From: Phycisphaerales bacterium UBA2421
GTDB taxonomy: Bacteria > Planctomycetota > Phycisphaerae > Tepidisphaerales > Tepidisphaeraceae
NCBI GenBank assembly: GCA_002343075.1
Contig: DDRH01000031.1
Coordinates: 54,922-61,803 of the forward strand
Length of the DNA stretch: 6,882 nt
Direction: 5' to 3'
How positions within the stretch are numbered: position 1 is the stretch's first letter; the number at the start of each line of letters is the position of its first letter. Both the position numbers and the translations under genes were made by a program. Of the stretch, positions 1 through 6,833 are shown piece by piece. The notes beneath the pieces were generated by a model that ran no database searches, was not told where the DNA came from, and saw nothing but the letters and a program-made list of their open reading frames with translations.

Positions 1-2185
1 CGGCGATGAGCAGGCTGTTGTTGCTCAACTGCGAGTTGATCGCGCCAAAGCCTCGGATGGAACCCCCGCCGGGGAAGTTGCTCACGTCACCCGAAGTGAA
101 CGCTCCACCGGCGAGTTGAATCATGCCGAAGTTGGCGAGCGAACCCGTGGGGCGAACCACCGACGGCGCCTCGACCACCATCAGCCCGCGATTGGTTGAA
201 AGGCCGGAGAGGGTCAAGCTACCCGATGGAGCGAGCATGCCAAAAACTTCCACCACCGCCGAAATCGTTCCGCCACCGGACATGATTGCTCCGGCGTTGA
301 CATTCAGCCTGGCCGCGCCGAACGATCCGCCGTCAATGAGCGCCGTGTTGTTCACGTTGAGCGAGCCGGTGCCGGTGATCGTTCCGGTGATGAAAACCGG
401 CCCTGCCGCGTTGGCGGTGCCGAGCAACGTGCCGGCGGACAGATTCAGATTGCCGTTGGTGTTTAACGTTCCGACAACCGTGCCGCCGTTCTGGTTGAAG
501 TTGGCATCGAGGCCCGCGGAGCCGTTGGATGAGAATGTGCCGCCGGTCAGGTTGAACGCGCCGGTGACGATTCTGCCGCCGTTGAAGATGAAGGTTCCTC
601 CTGCCACGGTGGGCAAGGTGGAAATGAGCGTTCCACTGGAAAGCACCAAGCTGCCGCCGGAAACCAATAGGTTTGAGGCGTTGAGCGATCCGCCGGAGAT
701 GCTCCCCACGCCACCCGTGAGCGTAAACTGCTGAGCAGCGATTCCCCGCCCGGCGGTGAGATTCACGCTGCCGCCAGCGAGATTGGTGAGCGCGCCAACA
801 GTCATCGGCGATGCGCTGAGGGTGATGCTCGCCGAGTTATTCAACGTGCCGACGGCACCACCGTTGTAGATCAGTTCGGTGGTGTTGTTGATCGCTTCGA
901 TGGTGCCGCCGTTCAGATTGATTTTGGTCGAAGGCGCAATCGCGCCGCCGGTTTGGCTAAAGACGGCACCGGTGTTGATGAGCACCGTTCCGCCGGAGAG
1001 CGTCCCGCCGGTCAGGCTCAGCCGGCCATGGTTCTGCAATGTGATCGTGTTGCCAGCAGCAAGGTTCAGGCGACCCGCGGTGGAAAGTGTGCCGGTAACG
1101 TCGATCGGCCCTTGCGCTTCAAGCGCGCCCGCAGTACGAATATCGATCAGCCCGGAGCGCCGGACGAACAGCGTCGTTCCGGTGTTTGTGAACGTGCCGC
1201 CGGAAATCAGGATGGTTCCGACGGTGGTGGTCAGGTTTGGATCGGCTGAACCGATGCTTGAAGTAACGGTTCCGGTGTTGAGCGCGTAAGTGGCCGTCGC
1301 GCCGGCAAGTTCGATGGCGGCCGAACCGCCATTGAGATCGCCCATCGTGATTCGAGAGCTTGAAACGGCACTGTTGTTGATCGAGAGCGAGGAACTGCCG
1401 CTATTGCCCATCAGCAGGGCGGCGAAGGTGCCAGCGCTCCCGTTGGAAAAGGAAATATTTGCTTGGGTGCCGCTACCGCCCCAAAAACTCGCCCCGGTGT
1501 TGTTGAGCACGCGTGCGTTGGCCCCGTTGGCAATGAAAAATGCATCGCCAACGTTGATCCCGCCTCCGTTCGTTACCGTGAACAACCCATTTGTAACGTT
1601 GACGACTTGATTGGAGTTCAGAGAAAAGCCAACGTCAAAGTTGTACGCCAAGCTAACTGTTCCGCCGCCTTGCACGTTGAGTTGGCCGGCTGTGCCGAGC
1701 GAGAACGTGCTGCTGGAAAAAGGACTTGACCGGATAAGAGTCCCGCCGTTAACCGTGATCGATCCGGATGTGCTCAGCAGCGCCGACGTTCCGATGTTCA
1801 GAGTCGCCCCGGTACTGATCGTCGTCGACAGCGCCGGCGTGAGACGAATGTTCGATCCGAGATTGAGCGATCCGCCGCTGAGCACAATGCGATCCACGGT
1901 GTACGTGCCGCTGCTCGCGTTCGCTGTCATGGTGACCGAGCCTGCCGACATCGAAAGGGTGCCGCTCGTCGCGGGCGCGGTGAGTGTCACGCCATACGTC
2001 GAATTGAGGTTGAATAGCGCCGTGTGCGTGTTGACGGTCGGCGGTCCGGCAGGCGACCAGTTGCCGGCGACGTTGAACGTTCCGCCAGCGGCATTGGTCC
2101 AGGTGAAAATCTGCGCTTCGGCAGAGCTGCCACAGAACCCTGCCGTCATCAGCGCCGCTACGATAACTCGAGTTCTAAAACGCAT
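1..2185 (-). CDS. Secreted beta-strand-repeat surface protein, 3' end outside window (partial)
   Basis: The frame is open from an ATG at 2185-2183 to the left edge: 728 codons, no stop on reading every triplet. The ATG follows a strong purine-rich ribosome binding site (AGGGAG at 2191-2196, 5-base spacing). The N-terminus is a Sec signal peptide: MRFRTR, a hydrophobic stretch, then an A-E-A cleavage site near residue 24. Next, around residues 29-45, comes a W-x(12)-GNWSP motif, common at the start of mature planctomycete and PEP-CTERM-type beta-repeat proteins. The rest is low-complexity Gly/Asn/Ser/Thr-rich beta repeat with recurring NGGTL, GGSLNL and TGGT motifs. Near residue 235 a W-G-G, then ISFSN and AGTF, match the module core of the 1212-residue protein upstream, so the two are paralogues. 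Function is unknown; it is probably an extracellular structural or adhesive protein. A dockerin-like domain and PEP-CTERM tail beyond the left edge are likely but not visible. It could share the upstream gene's transcript. Confidence 0.88.
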   Translation of the reverse strand, partial: MRFRTRVIVAALMTAGFCGSSAEAQIFTWTNAAGGTFNVAGNWSPAGPPTVNTHTALFNLNSTYGVTLTAPATSGTLSMSAGSVTMTANASSGTYTVDRIVLSGGSLNLGSNIRLTPALSTTISTGATLNIGTSALLSTSGSITVNGGTLIRSSPFSSSTFSLGTAGQLNVQGGGTVSLAYNFDVGFSLNSNQVVNVTNGLFTVTNGGGINVGDAFFIANGANARVLNNTGASFWGGSGTQANISFSNGSAGTFAALLMGNSGSSSLSINNSAVSSSRITMGDLNGGSAAIELAGATATYALNTGTVTSSIGSADPNLTTTVGTILISGGTFTNTGTTLFVRRSGLIDIRTAGALEAQGPIDVTGTLSTAGRLNLAAGNTITLQNHGRLSLTGGTLSGGTVLINTGAVFSQTGGAIAPSTKINLNGGTIEAINNTTELIYNGGAVGTLNNSASITLSASPMTVGALTNLAGGSVNLTAGRGIAAQQFTLTGGVGSISGGSLNASNLLVSGGSLVLSSGTLISTLPTVAGGTFIFNGGRIVTGAFNLTGGTFSSNGSAGLDANFNQNGGTVVGTLNTNGNLNLSAGTLLGTANAAGPVFITGTITGTGSLNVNNTALIDGGSFGAARLNVNAGAIMSGGGTISAVVEVFGMLAPSGSLTLSGLSTNRGLMVVEAPSVVRPTGSLANFGMIQLAGGAFTSGDVSNFPGGGSIRGFGAINSQLSNNSLLIA

Positions 2186-2305
2186 TGCCTCTCCCTTCCC
2201 GTGTGATTCAAACGGCGTGTCGTCGCAAACGCCCCGAAGCACGAGTGTACAGCGTAACCCGCCTCAATACGCGGAAAAAGTGGCAAATTCTGCGCTGCGA
2301 TAGCG
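2186..2305. other. Intergenic gap between the two large minus-strand genes
   Basis: These 120 bases separate the TAA of the upstream gene from the ATG of the downstream one. Two short inverted repeats are present: GGCGT/ACGCC at 2214-2218 and 2229-2233, and GCGTA/TACGC at 2252-2256 and 2268-2272. Each stem has only five pairs and a loop of 10-11 bases, and neither is followed by a T-run on the minus strand, so neither is a convincing intrinsic terminator. I found no well-spaced -35/-10 pair. The simplest reading is read-through from the upstream gene, but a separate weak promoter cannot be excluded. Confidence 0.45.
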
Positions 2306-5300
2306 TTAGGCGCGAGCGCATCGCGATCGACCAAACAGGCCGGCCGAACCAAGCAGGGCCATGATCGCCGTGAACGCCGATACCTCGGGCACAGCGGCGG
2401 CGCGGGGTAGTTCGGCGGGCAGGCTCAGGCCGAAGTTGGCGGCGAGGGCGGTGAAGTCGTCGAGGTTTGTTAAGCCGTCGAAGTTGAAGTCGCCGCTGGC
2501 CCACCGGGTGCTCGGTAGACCGAAGCCGGCGGCAAGCGCGGTGAAGTCGTCTAAGTTTACCTGCCCGGACAAATTGGCGTCGCCGATGAACGTGTAGCGC
2601 GTGAGAATGGCCGTGTTGTCGATCGGCTGGCCGAGGAACGACGAGGGGCCGCCGATTTCGCTGGCTTCGACAATACCCAGCGTCACCAGCGGGTTGCCGG
2701 CGGCGGTGGAGCTTGTCACGCCGTTGCCGTTCCACAGCCCGCCGTTGCGGCCGGTGGCGATAAGAAGGCCGATCGACGCGAAGGGGGATGTGCCGGTGTA
2801 ATCGACGATCATGGCGTTGTCGGACAGATCGACCTTGCCGCCGTTGGCCGCGGGGATGCTCAGCCCGCCGACGCGGAGGACTTTGTTTCCGCCGGGGGTG
2901 AGCAGGACGCGGGCGTTTTGTTGGACGATGCCGACACCGAGGGTGCCAGCGATGTTGACGGTGCCGGACGAGAAGTTGAGCGTCGCGCCGCCGTTGATAT
3001 TGGAATTGGTGTTGCTACGAAGCGTTCCGCCGTTGACGTTGATGATGGCGCGATTGGTCGCGGTCTGGTCTGTAGTGAAGATGCCGCCATCCGCCTGCAG
3101 CGTGCCGCCGCCGGTGATGTTGATCGTACCGATTCCCGTCGTACCTCGACCGATTAGGATCGATGAGGTTGACCGCAATGTTGCGCCGTTGATGTTGATC
3201 GTTGCCGCGCCGTTGTCTGCAACAAACATCTGGCCGGTGGTGAGTACACCGCCGGTGGAGATGTTGAGCGTCCCGATGCCGCCGAAGTTGGCGAAACCGA
3301 TTCCGCCGGTGACGGTGCCTGCGCCGCTGTTCGTGAATTCGACCGTCTTCGTCCCCCCATCCCAGAAGTTGAAGGTCGACGTCGTGTTCTTGATGAACAG
3401 CTTTGAGTTTGCTCCATCAACCAGCAGAGATTGCGTGCCACTGAAGACGTTGAAGTTTTCGTTGGCGGTGAACGACCCGCCGTTGGTGATGCGCAGCGAG
3501 CCGTTGTTGGGGACGCCCGACCCGATTGCGGCGATGGTTCCCGCGCCGCCGTCGAAGGCGAGCGTGGTGCCGTCGGCCCACTGAAGCCCGCTGTTGCTGG
3601 CGGACGACGTGCCGTTGAAGGTCGAGCCGGTGAAGAACGTGCTGTTCCCGCCCATTAGCAGCACGCCGTTGCCGCTGGTGCTGACGTTCGCGCCGTTGGC
3701 GAAGATGGCCTGGTTGGTCGCGTGGAGCGTTCCGCCGTTGACCTGAATGAGCGCGGTGGCGCCGGTCGTGCCTGCTTCAAAGTTGGCTGCGGTGACGGTA
3801 GCGTTGCTGTTGACGCTGAAGTTGGCCGTCCCGCCGAATCGGGCGAGGCGCAGGGTGTTGAAAGTGCCCGCCCCGGAATTGCTGAACGTGACCGTTGCGG
3901 TGTTGCCACTGTTGGCACCCCAGTCACTCGTTCCCAGGGCGGTGATACGCGAGTTGGCCCCGTCGACCGCCAGCGAACCGGTGGCGACACCACTTCCGAT
4001 ATCCAGGAAGCCGCCCAAATCGAAACGCCCGGCGTTGGTGACACGGATTGAGGCACCATTCGGCAAACCCAGGCTGCTATTAGTCGTTCCCACGCCGCCG
4101 TTGAATGCGAGCGTTTGGCCGGTTGCGAGCGTGAGGTTTCCACCGGTTCTGTTCAACGTTGCGCCGGTGTTGAAGGTTGTGTTGCCGTTGAGGAGAAGCC
4201 CGCCACTGGTGAGATTGACTAGTGCGCCGTTATTGAACTGTGCGGCGCTGAGGGTGTTGAGCGTCCCGCCGGCGATGGTGATGGTGGCCGCAGCGCCCGC
4301 GCTGCCGACGATGAGGTTGTTGGCGTTGAGTTGTCCGCCGCTGAGCAGGTTGACGACCGCGCGTCCGCCATTGTCGGAAATCTGCAATCCGCCGGTGTAA
4401 GTTCCCACGCCGCCGTTGCTGAAGGTGATGGTTGCAAAGTTGCCTGTGTTTTGGCCCCAGTCGGTGGTGCTGGCGGTGGAGTTGAACCGCGAACCCGCGC
4501 CATCGACGAGCATCGTGCCGGTGGCGAAGCCGTTGGCGATGTCGTAGAAGCTGTTGGTGGTGAATTGCCCGCCGTTGGTGATGCGGAGCGTCGAACCATT
4601 GGGCAGCGAGGACAACCCGCTGCCGCCGGTGCGGTTGACGATGCCGCCGGCAATATTGAGCGTTCGGCCCGCGGTGAGGTTCACGTTTCCGCCGGACATG
4701 GTGAAGGTCGAACCGGTTGAGAACGTGGCGTCGCCGGTGAAGTTCACACCGCCGCTGGACATCACCAGTTGCCCGCCGTTGCGGAACGTGGCGCTGGCGG
4801 TGTTATCGAGCGTCCCGCCATTAACAGTGATGCGTGCCAGCGAACTCGTTCCGGTGCCAGGTCCGACGAGCAGACTGGAATTCGTGGTAAGCTGCGCGCT
4901 GGAGAGTATCTGGACATCTCCGCGCGAACCGTTGCTTTGGGCGACATTCAGATTGGAAATGGTGCCCGCGCCGGAGTTGGAGAAGCTGACCGTCGCTACG
5001 CCGTTCGTTCCACCGCCCCAGAACGATGAGCTGCTGGCCGCCGAGATGCTCGAACCGAAACCGTCGACGCTGAGCGAGCCTGTTCCGCTGATGCCCAGAT
5101 CGAGGAAGCTCGCGCCCACGACGCGTCCGCCGCTGGTGACGCGAATCGCCGCGCCGTTTTCAAACTCGTGCGAGGAAAGGAAATCGAGCGAGCCTGAGCC
5201 GGTGATGCGCAGTTCGGCGCCGAAGTTGAACGACATCGTGCCGGTGGCGTTTTGGAACCCCAGCACGCCGCTGCTGACGGTGTGGATTCCACCGTTAAGG

Positions 5301-5944
5301 AAGATGTGGCCGTTGGGCGCGATGCCCAGCACACCGCCGTTGTTGATCGAGGTGGCGCTGGTGTCGAGCAGGCCGCTGACGAACGAGGCGGAGGTGCTGG
5401 AGTGCTGGATGCTTCCGCGAAGCGTGTTGCCGGAATCGACGGTGAACGAACCGTTACCGCCGAGACTGACTATGCCGCTGTCGTAGGTCGACGAACCAGA
5501 GACCACCAGGCTGGTCGTGTCGGTGATGTTGGTAAGCGGGGTAAAGACGTCCAGCCCCTGGGTTCGAAGGTTTCCACCCAAGCCGACGTTAACGATGGTG
5601 ACGTCGGTGTTGACCCGCAACCGTTCATTGCTCGACACACCGAAGAAGGTCCAGACATCGGTCAGGTTCCCACCACCGTCTGTGGTACGGCCGGAAATGA
5701 GAAGTTGGTTAATCGTCACCGTGCCCGAGCCGAATTCCGGGCCAGAAGCCGGCAGGGCGGTTGAAAAAACCGCCCGATCGCCCGCACCCGCGACGAAGAA
5801 CAGTTGCCAGTTGAGTGGGTCGGTAAAGCCGGCACCGAAGGGATTGGCCCCAACCCAGAACGCATCCGCAGCTTTGGCAGCAGCAGGAACCAACGACAAC
5901 GCGGCGACGGCAGACAACAACGCAGTTTTGCGGACGGCTTTCAT
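2306..5944 (-). CDS. Large secreted beta-repeat protein with dockerin-like repeats and PEP-CTERM-type tail
   Basis: This complete 1212-residue gene starts at ATG 5944-5942, with AAGGAG at 5952-5957 (7-base spacing), and ends with TAA. Residues 1-25 are a Sec signal peptide: MKAVRK, a hydrophobic core, then A-K-A. A short N-terminal region with F-W-V-G and D-P-L-N-W-Q follows. Residues 262-1005 are four tandem modules, each with an N-G-x-x-x-R-[IV]-T start, a VDG turn, a Trp (W309, W496, W675, W861) and an F-[ST]-N-x-G-x-G-T core. These resemble beta-helix rungs of autotransporter-associated-repeat proteins. Residues 1121-1172 hold two dockerin-like repeats. Residues 1185-1212 are a V-P-E motif, a hydrophobic helix and a basic end (R-S-R-C-A-R-A), i.e. 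a PEP-CTERM-type exosortase signal, degenerate because PEV replaces PEP. There is no C-terminal beta-barrel, so it is not a type V autotransporter. It is likely exported and anchored or released at the cell surface. Its substrate or partner is unknown. Confidence 0.93.
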   Translation of the reverse strand: MKAVRKTALLSAVAALSLVPAAAKAADAFWVGANPFGAGFTDPLNWQLFFVAGAGDRAVFSTALPASGPEFGSGTVTINQLLISGRTTDGGGNLTDVWTFFGVSSNERLRVNTDVTIVNVGLGGNLRTQGLDVFTPLTNITDTTSLVVSGSSTYDSGIVSLGGNGSFTVDSGNTLRGSIQHSSTSASFVSGLLDTSATSINNGGVLGIAPNGHIFLNGGIHTVSSGVLGFQNATGTMSFNFGAELRITGSGSLDFLSSHEFENGAAIRVTSGGRVVGASFLDLGISGTGSLSVDGFGSSISAASSSSFWGGGTNGVATVSFSNSGAGTISNLNVAQSNGSRGDVQILSSAQLTTNSSLLVGPGTGTSSLARITVNGGTLDNTASATFRNGGQLVMSSGGVNFTGDATFSTGSTFTMSGGNVNLTAGRTLNIAGGIVNRTGGSGLSSLPNGSTLRITNGGQFTTNSFYDIANGFATGTMLVDGAGSRFNSTASTTDWGQNTGNFATITFSNGGVGTYTGGLQISDNGGRAVVNLLSGGQLNANNLIVGSAGAAATITIAGGTLNTLSAAQFNNGALVNLTSGGLLLNGNTTFNTGATLNRTGGNLTLATGQTLAFNGGVGTTNSSLGLPNGASIRVTNAGRFDLGGFLDIGSGVATGSLAVDGANSRITALGTSDWGANSGNTATVTFSNSGAGTFNTLRLARFGGTANFSVNSNATVTAANFEAGTTGATALIQVNGGTLHATNQAIFANGANVSTSGNGVLLMGGNSTFFTGSTFNGTSSASNSGLQWADGTTLAFDGGAGTIAAIGSGVPNNGSLRITNGGSFTANENFNVFSGTQSLLVDGANSKLFIKNTTSTFNFWDGGTKTVEFTNSGAGTVTGGIGFANFGGIGTLNISTGGVLTTGQMFVADNGAATININGATLRSTSSILIGRGTTGIGTINITGGGTLQADGGIFTTDQTATNRAIINVNGGTLRSNTNSNINGGATLNFSSGTVNIAGTLGVGIVQQNARVLLTPGGNKVLRVGGLSIPAANGGKVDLSDNAMIVDYTGTSPFASIGLLIATGRNGGLWNGNGVTSSTAAGNPLVTLGIVEASEIGGPSSFLGQPIDNTAILTRYTFIGDANLSGQVNLDDFTALAAGFGLPSTRWASGDFNFDGLTNLDDFTALAANFGLSLPAELPRAAAVPEVSAFTAIMALLGSAGLFGRSRCARA
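2309..2392 (-). other. PEP-CTERM-like sorting signal (residues 1185-1212)
   Basis: The C-terminal 28 residues have the three parts of an exosortase sorting signal: a short V-P-E motif, a hydrophobic segment of about 17 residues (A-F-T-A-I-M-A-L-L and on to G-L-F-G) and a basic tail with three arginines and one cysteine. The third motif residue is Val instead of the usual Pro. In known systems an exosortase recognises this tail during export; no exosortase gene is in the window, as usual for these scattered substrates. A plain C-terminal membrane anchor is the alternative. Confidence 0.75.
2429..2584 (-). repeat. Two dockerin-type calcium-binding repeats (residues 1121-1172)
   Basis: Two copies of an EF-hand-like loop, G-D-x-N-x-[SD]-G-x-[VT]-N-L-D-D-F-T-A-L-A-A-x-F-G, lie at 2519-2584 and 2429-2494. 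They are joined by a linker containing R-W-A-S. The D/N/S-or-D/N/D spacing matches the Ca2+-coordinating positions of dockerin type I loops, and both copies keep the whole N-L-D-D-F-T-A-L-A-A helix. The near identity is also visible in the DNA (GGTGAAGTCGTC recurs), pointing to internal duplication. In cellulosomes dockerins bind cohesins. In planctomycetes such pairs usually sit just before PEP-CTERM tails and their partner is generally not known. Confidence 0.85.
2930..5161 (-). repeat. Four tandem long modules of ~180-194 residues within the 1212-residue protein
   Basis: The modules lie at 4604-5161, 4064-4603, 3512-4063 and 2930-3511 (residues 262-447, 448-627, 628-811 and 812-1005). Modules 2-4 open with P-N-G or P-N-N; all have an R-[IV]-T-[NS] strand, then G-x-L-x-V-D-G or similar, a Trp-centred turn (W-G or W-D), a [VI]-x-F-[ST]-N-x-G-x-G-T strand and, except in the divergent module 4, a F-x-T-G-[SA]-T-[FL] strand. 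The Trp residues are 187, 179 and 186 apart. Module 1 lacks the PNG start and module 4 is the most diverged, replacing its second half with shorter rungs. The pattern implies duplication of a multi-rung block rather than of single rungs. Confidence 0.8.
3010..3210 (-). repeat. Three short beta rungs at exact 26-codon (78-base) period
   Basis: Inside module 4 the motif [IV]-N-[IV]-[NT]-G-x-T-L-[RQ] occurs three times. Its DNA (plus-strand core CCGCCG-type word) aligns at 3023, 3101 and 3179, exactly 78 bases apart. This is a natural size for one turn of a beta-helix or solenoid plus loop. The preceding related strand is 22 residues away, so the exact spacing is local. Confidence 0.7.
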
Positions 5945-5993
5945 CGACTTTCTCCTTCTCTATGACTTAGGCGTGACGTGCGAGAGTGGTCGC

Positions 5994-6023
5994 AGAATAA
6001 CACAAACCCGTAAACACAGTCGA
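5994..6023 (-). promoter_or_regulatory. Candidate promoter for the 1212-residue gene
   Basis: On the minus strand a TATTCT -10 box (5994-5999) is preceded by T-G plus one base, an extended -10. A TCGACT sequence (6018-6023), four of six matches to TTGACA, lies 18 bases further upstream. The start codon is about 50 bases downstream, with the AAGGAG ribosome binding site between. Sigma-70-type consensus matches are weakly specific, so this is a candidate only. Confidence 0.4.
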
Positions 6024-6062
6024 AATATCTCCCGACCGCGGGCGTCTCATTCAGACTGATAT

Positions 6063-6085
6063 ACGCAAACGCTCACGCAAACGCT
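6063..6085. repeat. Two copies of an 11-base direct repeat, period 12, in divergent intergenic region
   Basis: ACGCAAACGCT occurs at 6063-6073 and again at 6075-6085, separated by one base. The copies therefore sit one helical turn plus about 1.5 bases apart on nearly the same DNA face. They lie some 40 bases upstream of the candidate promoter of the large gene. A direct-repeat binding site for an activator or response regulator is possible; chance slippage duplication is the alternative. Confidence 0.6.
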
Positions 6086-6093
6086 GCGCGGAA

Positions 6094-6113
6094 AATTCGG
6101 AAACCGGCGAATT
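6094..6113. promoter_or_regulatory. Inverted repeat, possible operator, between divergent genes
   Basis: AATTCG (6094-6099) and CGAATT (6108-6113) form a perfect 6-bp inverted repeat with an 8-base centre, itself containing CGG-AAA-CCG in overlap. Size and placement suit a dimeric regulator, and it is adjacent to the 12-base direct repeat. The rest of the 277-base gap (5945-6221) holds no gene I can support. For the plus-strand gene only a weak TACTAT (6210-6215) box is seen, without a good -35. Confidence 0.3.
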
Positions 6114-6221
6114 GCAAAGCTGGGTAAACTATGCGGGATCGCGGCGTTAGAATGCACAGGTGGAGCGTCAGCAGGAGATGCGGAAGGTTACCTTGCGGAG
6201 TTTAGGTAGTACTATTGTCTC

Positions 6222-6653
6222 GTGAGCCCTGCCGCCGCTAAATCCCATCGGAGAAAGCACTTGAACCCGGACATTCTCAAATACAATCAATCGCTGTCAG
6301 CCGACGACAAAGCCATCTGCGATCTGCTCGCCGCCGAGATTGTTGGCGGGCTGACGGGGGCGGAGGGGAAAGTGTGGCATGCCCACCCGGTCTGGTTTCT
6401 GGATGGCAATCCCATCGTCGGCTACAGCAGACAAAAGGCCGGCATCCGGCTGATGTTCTGGAGCGGTGCCGGCTTCGATGAGCCAAAGCTCGCTGTGGTC
6501 GGCAACAAGTTCAAAGACGCCTCGATCTTCTACACCAGCGCCTCCGAGATCAAAACAACTGCCCTGCAGCGGTGGCTGCGCAAGGCGAAGAGGATCCAGT
6601 GGGATTACAAGAACATCGTACGAAGAAAAGGACGATTGGAGCGGCTGAAGTGA
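6222..6653 (+). CDS. DUF1801 (YdhG-like) family protein
   Basis: As drawn this is 143 residues from a GTG at 6222 to TGA at 6651-6653. The body is a clear DUF1801 domain: K-V-W-H-A-H-P-V-W-F near residues 50-59, G-N-P-I-V-G-Y-S, then R-L-M-F-W-S-G, a Y-T-S-A-S-E-I segment near 104-110, and a basic C-terminal helix with R-W-L-R-K-A and W-D-Y-K-N-I-V. There is no signal peptide or membrane segment, so it is cytoplasmic. The family is poorly characterised; Bacillus YdhG has been described as a frataxin-like iron chaperone, but I would not transfer that role. The GTG has no recognisable ribosome binding site. A TTG at 6261 (residue 14) has GGAG seven bases upstream and would start M-N-P-D, which resembles the usual start of the family as I recall it, so a 130-residue protein from 6261 is likely. 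The gene is divergent from the large surface protein with no functional link visible. Confidence 0.85.
   Translation: MSPAAAKSHRRKHLNPDILKYNQSLSADDKAICDLLAAEIVGGLTGAEGKVWHAHPVWFLDGNPIVGYSRQKAGIRLMFWSGAGFDEPKLAVVGNKFKDASIFYTSASEIKTTALQRWLRKAKRIQWDYKNIVRRKGRLERLK
6250..6253 (+). promoter_or_regulatory. GGAG ribosome binding site favouring TTG start at 6261
   Basis: GGAG followed by AAAGCAC and then in-frame TTG gives ideal 7-base spacing. The upstream GTG at 6222 is preceded by a T-rich stretch without a purine core. This supports starting the DUF1801 protein at 6261, shortening it by 13 residues (a basic SPAAAKSHRRKH-like lead). Confidence 0.5.
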
Positions 6654-6833
6654 AGGCGAACGACGGAAACAACAAGCAAGGTCAGCACGACTCTGCGGGC
6701 CACTGCTGCTGGTGAAGAGTTAACATTGCGTCTGGTTCTGCTCCATTCATTATTTTCGTCCGTCCTGGGGCAAAGTGCTTACAATACAAGCAGTTGCGCC
6801 GCCGCGCGGCGTCGCGGGATGGTTGTGTTATCT
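6654..6833. other. Non-coding stretch downstream of the DUF1801 gene
   Basis: I find no supported gene or RNA here. A perfect 12-base palindrome, CGCCGCGCGGCG, lies at 6800-6811; no T-run follows it on either strand, so it is not a standard terminator. The transition is GC-rich around 6790-6820 and more AT-rich around 6720-6790. Confidence 0.4.

Noticed and set aside
2110..2185. Possible lipoprotein signal in the partial protein (a Cys at residue 18 after A-G-F)
   Set aside because: The residue before Cys is Phe, where lipoboxes need Gly/Ala/Ser; the A-E-A site a few residues later fits signal peptidase I.
123..2303. Chain of plus-strand open frames (e.g. 123-734, 879-1289, 1290-1610, 1611-2303) encoding Pro/Val/Leu-rich peptides
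   Set aside because: They lie antisense to a continuous minus-strand frame with signal peptide, ribosome binding site and meaningful repeats. Their Pro/Val-rich composition is the complement of repeated Gly/Asn codons.
2186..2305. Intrinsic terminator between the two large genes
   Set aside because: The two stems have only five pairs, loops of 10-11 bases and no following T-run.
2208..2735. Minus-strand frame of 175 codons overlapping the end of the large gene
   Set aside because: It is an Arg-rich frame-shifted reading of the dockerin/PEP-CTERM region, not a separate gene.
2361..5764. Long plus-strand frames over the 1212-residue gene, the longest 310 codons at 4554-5486
   Set aside because: These are antisense shadows of the repeat-rich gene. 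They show no domain, no convincing ribosome binding site, and the same Pro/Val/Leu bias.
2306..5944. Type V autotransporter interpretation of the beta-repeat protein
   Set aside because: There is no C-terminal beta-barrel; the protein ends with dockerin-like repeats and a single hydrophobic sorting helix.
1..5944. CRISPR array or mobile-element repeats suggested by the frequent CCGCCGTTG-type words
   Set aside because: The words are in frame within coding sequence, irregularly spaced, and explained by the recurring N-G-G-T-L protein motif. No transposase, integrase or terminal repeat is present.
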